A stretch of 64,000 bases of DNA from Aquimarina mytili (GTDB taxonomy: Bacteria > Bacteroidota > Bacteroidia > Flavobacteriales > Flavobacteriaceae), in contig NZ_JAERQJ010000001.1 in the NCBI RefSeq assembly GCF_016735115.1, forward strand, positions 558,001-622,000. Reading direction: 5' to 3'. The position numbers were made by a program, and so were the translations under genes. Under the pieces are notes generated by a model. That model was not told the DNA's origin and searched no databases. It was given only the letters and a program-made list of their open reading frames with translations. Each line of letters opens with the position of its first letter. Position 1 is the first letter of the stretch. Shown one piece after another: positions 17,522-25,368 of this stretch.

Positions 17522-18817
17522 ATGAAAACAATACAAATAACTAAAAACATAATGTTGCTTATAGTAATGACTATAGTTGCATTTTCTTGTAGTAGCGATG
17601 ATAATGGAGGGACTATTGTACCTGAGCCGACTGCTATATCTAAATATGTAGTAGGGTTTGAAGCATTCCCGGTTGGGCAAGCGGCACCTGTTGATTATAT
17701 TTTAGAACTTCCTTCTTTAGAGTCACTAACTATTGGAGAAATTTCTGTTGAAGGACAAGGAAAACCTTTAAAAGGATGGAGATTTTTTCATAGTGCAGGA
17801 AATACTGTCTTTACGGCGGGTTATGCCGATGATGATAAATGTATATCCTATCAATTAGACGAAAATGGAGTATTGAAAGAGAAAACCAATTTCGAGTTTC
17901 AATCTACCTTGGATAATTATGCAGCCATTGATGACAACACTTTAATAGCTGTAGAGTTGAGTGCATCAGTTACCGATCCAGCAGCAACATCAATTCCAGA
18001 CCGTAGTTTCTATATTATCAATGCAGAAACGGGGTTAGTAGAAAAAATAGAAACGCATCCTGTAGATAGTAGTCTTGGAGATGGAACAGCCAGTAATCTA
18101 CCCTATATGCCTTGGGTTACAGGAATGACGTTAAGAGACGGAAAACTATTCGTGTCTTATCATAAATTATTACCTGATGGTACTTTTACCAATGTTGGAG
18201 CAGATAAAGCCAATGTAGCCGTTTTTAAGTATCCTGAATTTGAATTGGAAAAAATAATCGAAGACACCCGTACTAGCCCAATAGGTGTAAACGGTCATAG
18301 TACAGGAATAGAACAAACCGAAAATGGAGATATCTATTCGTTTTCTCCCTCGGCGTTGAGTGCCGGTTTTACAACAGCGGTTAAACCATCTGGAATTTTA
18401 AGAATTAAAAGCGGAGCAACAGAATTTGACCCTGATTATTTTTTCAATATTGAAGAGGCTGCCAACGGAGGGAAATTATTCTGGATGGATTATGTGGGTA
18501 ACGGAAAAGCCATTGCCAGAATTATTATAGATGATACCAACGGAGCAGGAGAGTGGGGAGCCTTCTTTAAAAAAGATGTGTTCAAATTGGTAGTGATAGA
18601 TCTCAATACTAAAACAGTAACCGATGTTTCAGGAGTTCCTGTACATGGACATCGGTATACGGCGCCTATGTTTGTAGAAAATGGTAAGGCATATATTAGT
18701 TGTTCTACCGATACCGAAACACATATTTATATAGTAGATTCAGAAACAGCTACAGCAACCAAAGGAGCCAAAGTTCTTGGCTTAGGGCTAAAAGGAATTT
18801 TCAAGGTAACTAACTAA
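17522..18817 (+). CDS. DUF4374-type lipoprotein (XusB-like siderophore-binding protein)
   Basis: It is 431 residues with a lipoprotein signal peptide (IVAFSC, Cys about residue 23, followed by SSDDNGG, a pattern compatible with surface export of lipoproteins). The body looks like a beta-propeller: repeated strands with blocks such as YMPWVTGMTLRDGKLFVSYH and HGHRYTAPMFVENGKAYISC. To my knowledge proteins of this type (DUF4374) partner a TonB receptor and a PepSY protein in the Bacteroides XusABC siderophore-uptake system, where XusB is a surface lipoprotein that binds the siderophore. It follows the receptor gene by 34 bp. Confidence 0.8.
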   Translation: MKTIQITKNIMLLIVMTIVAFSCSSDDNGGTIVPEPTAISKYVVGFEAFPVGQAAPVDYILELPSLESLTIGEISVEGQGKPLKGWRFFHSAGNTVFTAGYADDDKCISYQLDENGVLKEKTNFEFQSTLDNYAAIDDNTLIAVELSASVTDPAATSIPDRSFYIINAETGLVEKIETHPVDSSLGDGTASNLPYMPWVTGMTLRDGKLFVSYHKLLPDGTFTNVGADKANVAVFKYPEFELEKIIEDTRTSPIGVNGHSTGIEQTENGDIYSFSPSALSAGFTTAVKPSGILRIKSGATEFDPDYFFNIEEAANGGKLFWMDYVGNGKAIARIIIDDTNGAGEWGAFFKKDVFKLVVIDLNTKTVTDVSGVPVHGHRYTAPMFVENGKAYISCSTDTETHIYIVDSETATATKGAKVLGLGLKGIFKVTN

Positions 18818-18836
18818 CCATTTTACTTGAAAAAGA

Positions 18837-18877
18837 ACACTCTCAAATGCTTATCGCATCTGGGAGTGTCATTTTTT
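18837..18877 (+). terminator. Hairpin with T-tract between xusB-like and PepSY genes
   Basis: A 14-bp stem (18837-18850 with 18856-18869, two G-U pairs, loop TTATC) is followed by CATTTTTT. It lies only 21 bp before the PepSY gene, so it may partly terminate transcription and lower expression of that gene relative to the receptor. Confidence 0.7.
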
Positions 18878-18897
18878 GTTGAAATGATCAAGCGACT

Positions 18898-20055
18898 ATG
18901 AAGAAGAAAAATACTCGAAAAATCATATTAAAAATCCATAAAATATTGGGTTTAACAACGGGCTTAGTGGTTTTTGTAGTGTCTATTACTGGATGTCTTT
19001 GGGTTTTTAAAGAAGAAATTGAAAACTTTTATGATGGGTATAAATATGTAACTCCACTGGATCAAGAGTTCTTATCTGCATCCAAAATAAAAACGATTGC
19101 CGAAGAAGTTATTCCTAATAGAAGTATTCATGGAGTTATTTATGGAAAACCCAATGAAGCCATAGAGGTAGTGTTTTATGAAGCATCACCAGAAATATTT
19201 TATCATAGTGTTTTTTTAAATCCCTATACAGGAGATTTTATCAAAAAAATTGATAATGATGCCGGATTTTTTGGTTTCGTACTAAAAGGGCATTTACGGT
19301 TATGGTTACCCGATGCAGTAGGATCAAGAATTGTTTCGTATTCGGTGTTGTTTTTTTTAATAATCTTGATTAGCGGATTAATCTTATGGTGGCCCCGAAA
19401 TAATAAAAACTGGAAACAACGATTGAAGTTCGATTGGAATTCTAAAACTAGATGGAAACGTAAAAATTTTGATCTCCATACGGTAGTTGGGTTTTATATA
19501 TCCTCTTTTGGATTGATATTAGCATTTACAGGGTGTGTCATGGCGTTTAACTGGTTCTATTTTATTGCTTACAAAGCCACAGGAGGAGATAAAGCACCGC
19601 AATTTATCATTCCAGAAAGTAAAAGTGTAATGATTGTCGAAAAGAATGAAACTCCACCTTATGATAAACTCATTCCAATCCTCTACAAAACCTATAAAGA
19701 TGCCAAAAACTTCGAATTACACTATCCTGAAAATGATACGACATCAGTTCTTGTAGAGGTAAGCAATTCTAAAGGACTATATTACAATATGGATTATCTT
19801 TTCTTTGATCAAAACACCCTAGAAGAAATTGAAACCACAAGTATTTATGGAAAATATAAAGATGCCAAGTTTGCCGATAAAGTGATTAGAATGAATTACG
19901 ATATTCATATAGGAGTTATAGGAGGAATTGCAGGGAAAATTATTGCTTTTTTAATAAGTTTAATTTGTGCCTCATTACCAGTAAGCGGTATTTTACTTTG
20001 GTATGGTAGAAAGTATAAAAAAACTAACAAAGCAAAGTTTACATATGTAAATTAG
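18898..20055 (+). CDS. PepSY-domain inner-membrane protein (XusC-like)
   Basis: This 385-residue protein has four membrane segments (about 15-35, 145-165, 195-215, 345-365) and PepSY-associated regions between them. The family (PF03929-like) occurs beside siderophore receptors and includes proteins proposed to reduce or handle ferric siderophores at the inner membrane, such as XusC and FoxB-like proteins. HGVIYGKP and GHLRLWLPDAVGSRIVSYSVLFF are recognisable family blocks. It closes the receptor unit and is separated from the lipoprotein gene by a hairpin. Confidence 0.85.
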   Translation: MKKKNTRKIILKIHKILGLTTGLVVFVVSITGCLWVFKEEIENFYDGYKYVTPLDQEFLSASKIKTIAEEVIPNRSIHGVIYGKPNEAIEVVFYEASPEIFYHSVFLNPYTGDFIKKIDNDAGFFGFVLKGHLRLWLPDAVGSRIVSYSVLFFLIILISGLILWWPRNNKNWKQRLKFDWNSKTRWKRKNFDLHTVVGFYISSFGLILAFTGCVMAFNWFYFIAYKATGGDKAPQFIIPESKSVMIVEKNETPPYDKLIPILYKTYKDAKNFELHYPENDTTSVLVEVSNSKGLYYNMDYLFFDQNTLEEIETTSIYGKYKDAKFADKVIRMNYDIHIGVIGGIAGKIIAFLISLICASLPVSGILLWYGRKYKKTNKAKFTYVN

Positions 20056-20325
20056 AAATCAAGTACATATACAAATTGCCAATATTTGACATCATGGGAT
20101 ACCACTGTTAAAATATTTCTACAGTATAAATCAACATCATTATAGTTGTCTCCATAAAATTATAATTAATTTGTGAGGGTCAAATTTTGAGTTTGTCAGT
20201 TACAAGAGTCGTAATTGTATAGATAAAGTTGATTTTTCTAAATAATACCCGCTGTTGGGTATTTAAAAACAATAAAGGTTTTAATAGTTTTACTACATAA
20301 ACGGTATAACTTAAAATATAAAGTA

Positions 20326-20622
20326 ATGGCTAAATATATTTCGGTATTAAATTCGGATTTAAATAAGTCCTATTGGAAAGCTGTACAATGGGATAATTCA
20401 TTGGTATCTATAGAAGCTAACCCGTATTATACGGCTGGTTATAATATGAATATTGCAAAAGAAGAAGGTCATCAAAAAATTAAAACAAAAACAATAAAAG
20501 AAATTAGAACTTTAAAAAGCGCAACTGCTACTATTATTAAACTAAGTAAAACGTCTACCGATGTTCTTAAGTTGGCCAACAATAGTGCTTCAAAGACATT
20601 TGTTAAAACTCTTGAGTCATGA
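20326..20622 (+). CDS. Small protein of unknown function, 98 residues
   Basis: I do not recognise a family. The protein has no signal peptide or membrane segment, is basic in its second half and should be cytoplasmic. Its last codons overlap the next gene by 4 bp (ATGA), so the two are translationally coupled. The 270 bp upstream are AT-rich and include a hairpin (AATACCC, loop GCTGTT, GGGTATT at 20244-20263). It is probably real, because of the overlap and the coding-like composition. Confidence 0.55.
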   Translation: MAKYISVLNSDLNKSYWKAVQWDNSLVSIEANPYYTAGYNMNIAKEEGHQKIKTKTIKEIRTLKSATATIIKLSKTSTDVLKLANNSASKTFVKTLES

Positions 20623-21920
20623 GAAATAGTATATTAATTATCATTATATCCGTTTTGTGTCTTTCTTGTGGATCCGGTCATTTAACAAGGCGTTATAAAT
20701 CTGTGGAGTCTATTAAAGATGATACTGTCATAAAAGATAATATCACTGTTGGAGCTTATTTCCTGGAAACGGCGAAAACGAGACCCATACCTCCCAAAAC
20801 TATTTTTGACTTATCTCCAAAGGGTCAGAATTCTTTAATTACCGAAATAAGCAAAAAAGTAAACAACTCAAGTGATTTAATCAAAAAACTAGGGTCTAAC
20901 CTTTCCATAAAGCCTAAAAAAAATATTCGTGTAATTGATCGCACAATTGTCGAAAAGCAGATTGTTCTTTCGGTAAGTAATAACAGCCACATGCCAGCCA
21001 ATAGAATATCCAAAATCAACATAACGCTAGATTTAGGTGATGATATTAAATTATTAAGTTGTAACAAGATTGCTACTAGTTATGAAACGTTAGATCTGGG
21101 AAAGCTTAATTATTCTAATACAAATCAAGCTAGCCTTACTGGAAATGCATCTACTGCAATTGGTTCAGAAAAGACATCAGCGGGTGATGACACAACAAAC
21201 TCAAAAACGAGTAGTAATGGAGCGGGGTTAACAGGTACTGTTTCGGCAAGTAGTACATTCTCTGAAGAAGTGATGTTAAGACAAAGGCGAGTAGCGCTTA
21301 ATGCCACCATTTCCGATAATAAGTTATCCCTATATCAGGACGGAATCGTAGGAATTGATTTAACCGGAAATATTATTGCAGATATAGTTTTTGAAATAAA
21401 AGACGCTAATGTACTACCTGTATATACGTTTAAAGGATTAGTAGACAAAAACAAAAAAATAGGAGAGCCCAAAGATATTATAGTGAGCGAAATATTAGAA
21501 GTGCTGCCCAATGTAACTAATGATATTAGAGCGACAATATCGTATGAGGCCGATTTTAGAGAAGTTATTTCTGGCGATAAAACAATTTCAGAATCAGATG
21601 ATGTTATAAAATTATATCACGGAACTGTGTCTAACGAAACAAATGAGGTTCTTATCCCGAAAGAAAAACTTATGAACCAGAAATTATGGAAACTTTCATT
21701 TTCCAAAGATAAAAATAAGTTTCCGGTAGAGATTAAATCAGTACTTGGACAGGGTGATTTAGTTTTTAATTCATGGGATCACGCTAGGGATTTTGCATTT
21801 TGGCTTATTGAAAAGTTTGACGACACAAAAAATATACTGGAGATTAACAATAGAAAGTATACACTTGTAATGCCTACCGGTTTTACTACGATTAAAGATA
21901 TTATAATATTGCCTTATTAA
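20619..21920 (+). CDS. Lipoprotein of unknown function, 433 residues
   Basis: It starts with a lipoprotein signal peptide (MRNSILIIIISVLCLSC, Cys17) and should be anchored in the periplasm or outer membrane. No known domain is recognised. The middle (about 165-215) is rich in Ser, Thr, Gly and Ala and looks like a flexible linker (TGNASTAIGSEKTSAGDD). It is followed by an alternating-strand region with LRQRRVALNATISDNKLSLYQDGIVGIDLTG, suggestive of a beta-rich fold. It is coupled to the preceding 98-residue gene. No neighbour gives a functional hint. Confidence 0.65.
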   Translation: MRNSILIIIISVLCLSCGSGHLTRRYKSVESIKDDTVIKDNITVGAYFLETAKTRPIPPKTIFDLSPKGQNSLITEISKKVNNSSDLIKKLGSNLSIKPKKNIRVIDRTIVEKQIVLSVSNNSHMPANRISKINITLDLGDDIKLLSCNKIATSYETLDLGKLNYSNTNQASLTGNASTAIGSEKTSAGDDTTNSKTSSNGAGLTGTVSASSTFSEEVMLRQRRVALNATISDNKLSLYQDGIVGIDLTGNIIADIVFEIKDANVLPVYTFKGLVDKNKKIGEPKDIIVSEILEVLPNVTNDIRATISYEADFREVISGDKTISESDDVIKLYHGTVSNETNEVLIPKEKLMNQKLWKLSFSKDKNKFPVEIKSVLGQGDLVFNSWDHARDFAFWLIEKFDDTKNILEINNRKYTLVMPTGFTTIKDIIILPY

Positions 21921-21964
21921 TTTATTTTTACTTCAGCAGTTCTGTTATTTAATAACTAAAAATG

Positions 21965-21994
21965 TTGTAGAAGGGACATTTTGGATTAAATTTG
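21965..21994 (+). promoter_or_regulatory. Canonical Bacteroidota promoter
   Basis: TTG at 21965-21967, a 19-bp spacer and TAAATTTG at 21987-21994 fit the -33/-7 consensus well. It drives the small secreted-protein gene starting at 22030. Confidence 0.7.
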
Positions 21995-22029
21995 CACCTT
22001 AATTAGTAAATCATAAAATTTAATTGAAG

Positions 22030-22356
22030 ATGAAAAAGATTCTTTTAGTACTTACAGTAATTTTTGCCTCAGCTTTTACTGATGTATCTAATAATCAAAT
22101 TGAAGAAATAGAAGTAACTTATAATGGTCAGTCTGAAAAAGCATATTACTTTACCAATAAACAAACCGGAAAAGTAATGGAGTTTACCATTGTAAGTAAA
22201 AAAGCAGTATCAAAATACGATTTTAATGAAAAAGAACTTATCGGAAAATCTTTTAAGATTACTTATGAGGTAGATAAAGTTGAAATAAAGACCGATGATA
22301 CTCAAGTAAAGCAATACAAACAAAGACTTATATTGATTGATATCAATAAAATCTAA
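22030..22356 (+). CDS. Small secreted protein of unknown function, 108 residues
   Basis: The start is ATG 22030 (MKKILLVLTVIFASAFT), giving a signal peptide of about 18 residues; the frame opens six bases earlier at a TTG that is less likely. The mature part is about 90 residues of mixed charge with beta-strand character (IEEIEVTYNGQSEKAYYF). No family is recognised. It is a single-gene unit, with a canonical promoter at 21965-21994 and a strong terminator at 22385-22414. Confidence 0.75.
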   Translation: MKKILLVLTVIFASAFTDVSNNQIEEIEVTYNGQSEKAYYFTNKQTGKVMEFTIVSKKAVSKYDFNEKELIGKSFKITYEVDKVEIKTDDTQVKQYKQRLILIDINKI

Positions 22357-22384
22357 AAACATTGAATTAATTTTTAATACCTTG

Positions 22385-22414
22385 AAGGTGATATAGTTTT
22401 ATATCACCTTTTTT
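22385..22414 (+). terminator. Rho-independent terminator
   Basis: A perfect 11-bp stem (AAGGTGATATA, loop GTTT, TATATCACCTT) is followed by TTTT. It lies 28 bp after the stop codon at 22356. Confidence 0.85.
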
Positions 22415-22612
22415 CTTTTTTGGATACCGATATAACACCTTCTTTATACAATTTAGAAGTAATTTTTATGCCTTACAATCGTTCAGTTGTTTTTGTGTAT
22501 CAGTTCTAGTTTGTCATAATTTTAACAAAAACTAAATTTTCACACCCTATTTTTAGACATTCCTTAGCCAAACAACTATAATGATATCTAATATTTATAT
22601 GAAAATTTCAAT

Positions 22613-24847
22613 ATGAGGTTTTTGATATTCTTAAGCTGTATTAATTTAGTAACAATATGTTGGGGGCAAACAAATCCCAATGAAAAAAAATCTTTTACAG
22701 TTGCGGTTACTTCTGAAACTATAGAAGTAGATGGTGATTTAAAAGAAGTTATTTGGGATGATCTATCACCCGCAAAAGACTTTATACAATACTTTCCATC
22801 AGATTCTATACCTGCAAAAGCACAAACAGAAATTTATATGTGCACGAATCAAAAAAGTTTGTACATAGGTATAAAATGTTACTCTACAGGTAACGATTGG
22901 ATCGTAACTTCATTGCGGCGGGATTATCGAGCCGGGGGAACTGATAATATTACATTGCTGTTCGATACTTTTGATGATGGTACTAATGCAATATATTTTG
23001 GAATAAATCCTGAAGGTGTTCGTCGCGAAGGTATTATTAGTAATGGAGGAAATGATTTTAGAGATTTCTCGACCTCTTGGGATAATAAATGGCGAGGAGA
23101 AGCCAAAAAACATGATGGATATTATACCGCAGAATTAGAAATCCCATTTAGCACATTGCGTTATCCAACACCATCAAAAAAATGGGGTTTTTCTGCCTAT
23201 CGATTTGATACACAAACCAACGAAATTAGTACGTATACAGGAACTCCACGTAATCAGATACTCTTTACATTGGCTTATCCTGCAGAGATGATCTGGGAAG
23301 AAGAATTGACCACAAAAAGTAGTGCTGTTTCTTTAATTCCTTTTGTTTCTTCTGGTTTTAATAAAGATTTTGAAGATGAGCTCCCGGCAGATGAATTTTT
23401 TGAAGCTGGAGGTGATGTTAAAATAGCGCTTACTCCTGGACTTAATTTAGATTTGACCGTTAACCCCGATTTTTCGCAAGTAGAAGTAGATGAGCAGATT
23501 ACTAATTTGGATCGATTTGAAATATTTTTTCCAGAACGAAGACAGTTTTTTTTAGAAAACGCAGATTTGTTTGGTCAGTTTGGATTTTCTAACATCAACC
23601 CTTTCTTTTCAAGACGTATTGGTGCCAGTGAGGATATTGTTACAGAAGAGTTAGTGCAGAACAGGATTTATGGTGGTTTACGTCTAAGCGGAAAACTTGA
23701 TCCAAATACAAGGATAGGTCTTTTAAATATGCAAACCGCAGCGAGTAATGGGCAAGGGATACCCGGCGTAAATTATGGGGTTGCAGTTGCCCAACGTAAA
23801 CTCTGGACACGCTCTAATATTGGTATTATTGCTGTCAATAAAGAATCTCTTAACCTTGAAGATCTTAATTTTGATTTGGACACTCTAGATCTTAATCGAT
23901 ATAACAGGATGATTGGTGTAGATTTCAATTATGCGACCAAAGATAATACCTGGTCAGGGAAAACATTTGCTCATGGTACATTTTCCCCTGATACTGATTT
24001 GGCTATAGCTCAGGGTACTACATTAAACTACAATACCAGAAAATACGGAGCCTTATGGAAACATGAATATGTAGATGAAGATTATAATGCAGAGGTTGGT
24101 TTTGTACCACGAACAGATTATTTTAGGATTAACCCGGTTGCAGAGCTTCGATATTATCCGCAGAATGAGTTTTTAAATAATCATACCTATAGAGCTGAAT
24201 CGGATATCTTTTGGCGTCCCGGTTTTGGTAAAACCGATCACCTATTTTCAGTAGGATGGGGAGGGGAGTTTGCCGAAAGAGCATCTTTTCAGTTAAACCT
24301 TAATCACAACTATGTATATTTATTTGATCCATTTGATCCAACGGGTACAGATTCTTTAGAACTAGAAGCGGAGCAGGATTTTTCTTATGTAAGTTTTACT
24401 GGAGAATATCGTAGTGATAGGCGTAAGATATTTAGCTGGAGTGTTAATCCCTATATAGGAGAATATTTTAACGGTTGGAGATATGGTACTCGAGGTAATT
24501 TTACAATTCGTTACCAACCCAAAGGCTTTTTCTCTTTAAATTATGCAGTAAATTATTTTGATTTACCACATCTTAATGGCAGTAGAGAGACTTTTTTGAT
24601 CAGTCCTCGTATTGATTATACCTTTTCCAAAAATTTGTTTACTTCGTTTTTTATACAGTATAACTCTCAGGATGATAATACCAACATTAATGCCCGTATA
24701 CAATGGCGTTTTGCACCAGTATCTGATATTATTCTTGTATATACCGATAACTTCTTAACAGGTGATGTAGATCCGTTAGATCGCTTTGCTTTTGATATAC
24801 GTACCCGGTCTATAGTACTTAAAATTACCTATTGGCTTAATTTGTAA
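22613..24847 (+). CDS. DUF5916 outer-membrane protein with N-terminal CBM9-like domain
   Basis: The protein has 744 residues, with a signal peptide to about residue 18. An N-terminal carbohydrate-binding-module-9-like sandwich follows (about 30-210: IEVDGDLKEVIWDDL, LYIGIKCY, and YYTAELEIPFSTLRY). The DUF5916 region comes next (NPDFSQVEVDEQITNLDRFEIFFPERRQFFLENADLFGQF recognised in part), and finally strands typical of an outer-membrane barrel to the C-terminus (RSIVLKITYWLNL). The family is widespread in Bacteroidota with no settled function, often annotated as hydrolase without evidence. It stands alone, with its own upstream region and a bidirectional terminator downstream. Confidence 0.85.
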   Translation: MRFLIFLSCINLVTICWGQTNPNEKKSFTVAVTSETIEVDGDLKEVIWDDLSPAKDFIQYFPSDSIPAKAQTEIYMCTNQKSLYIGIKCYSTGNDWIVTSLRRDYRAGGTDNITLLFDTFDDGTNAIYFGINPEGVRREGIISNGGNDFRDFSTSWDNKWRGEAKKHDGYYTAELEIPFSTLRYPTPSKKWGFSAYRFDTQTNEISTYTGTPRNQILFTLAYPAEMIWEEELTTKSSAVSLIPFVSSGFNKDFEDELPADEFFEAGGDVKIALTPGLNLDLTVNPDFSQVEVDEQITNLDRFEIFFPERRQFFLENADLFGQFGFSNINPFFSRRIGASEDIVTEELVQNRIYGGLRLSGKLDPNTRIGLLNMQTAASNGQGIPGVNYGVAVAQRKLWTRSNIGIIAVNKESLNLEDLNFDLDTLDLNRYNRMIGVDFNYATKDNTWSGKTFAHGTFSPDTDLAIAQGTTLNYNTRKYGALWKHEYVDEDYNAEVGFVPRTDYFRINPVAELRYYPQNEFLNNHTYRAESDIFWRPGFGKTDHLFSVGWGGEFAERASFQLNLNHNYVYLFDPFDPTGTDSLELEAEQDFSYVSFTGEYRSDRRKIFSWSVNPYIGEYFNGWRYGTRGNFTIRYQPKGFFSLNYAVNYFDLPHLNGSRETFLISPRIDYTFSKNLFTSFFIQYNSQDDNTNINARIQWRFAPVSDIILVYTDNFLTGDVDPLDRFAFDIRTRSIVLKITYWLNL

Positions 24848-24871
24848 GATTAATGTAGATTTCATGTAATT

Positions 24872-24909
24872 AAAAAAGACAAAAATCAATTAAGATTTTC
24901 GTCTTTTTT
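24872..24909. terminator. Bidirectional terminator between convergent genes
   Basis: AAAAAAGAC, one mismatch, AAAATC, a six-base loop, then GATTTT, C, GTCTTTTTT forms a 15-pair hairpin with A and T tails on both sides. It serves the DUF5916 gene on the plus strand and the small minus-strand precursor gene ending at 24950. Confidence 0.75.
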
Positions 24910-24949
24910 AATATTCTAAAACTATAATCTTTAAACAGTCTTGAAAGTT

Positions 24950-25159
24950 TTATGGGTTCCCATCTTCTGTAAAACCGCCGTAGGAGGTAGGATTAGTTTC
25001 GGTGTTATTTGTACAAGTAAAATGGCCAGCGCAAGTCTGCATAGTAGGACCAACAATTGTCGTTACATCGGGGGACATAATCTGCCCGCCTTTAATATCG
25101 TATAAATTATTGAGTTTTGTAATAGTAATTTTCCCTAAGTTTAATTTTTTGTTTTCCAT
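24950..25159 (-). CDS. Putative class I lanthipeptide-like RiPP precursor (GG leader), orphan
   Basis: This 69-residue peptide has the leader typical of Bacteroidota natural-product precursors: a charged start rich in Lys, Asn and Leu (MENKKLNLGKITITKLNNLYDIKGG) ending in the double glycine at 24-25. The 44-residue core after GG contains ten Thr, two Ser and two Cys (C43 and C49, CAGHFTC), a composition suited to dehydration and thioether rings. No lanthipeptide dehydratase, cyclase or peptidase-transporter gene is in the window, so it would need enzymes encoded elsewhere. The nearest same-strand gene upstream is a TPR-AraC regulator, which could control it (inferred from position). Confidence 0.7.
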   Translation of the reverse strand: MENKKLNLGKITITKLNNLYDIKGGQIMSPDVTTIVGPTMQTCAGHFTCTNNTETNPTSYGGFTEDGNP

Positions 25160-25368
25160 TATTTTTACTTTTAATGTGAGTTTGAATTTGAACTAACATA
25201 CTATAATAAATTATGCTTTGGACATTTTATTTTCCCATTAAATATCCAAAATGAAATAGTGTTATCAATTCATATACAAATATAATTGATAATATAACAT
25301 CCATTTTATTTTTTTATTGTTGCAATCAAATTTTATTGAAGATTAGATATTACGCATAGAATGCCTTG

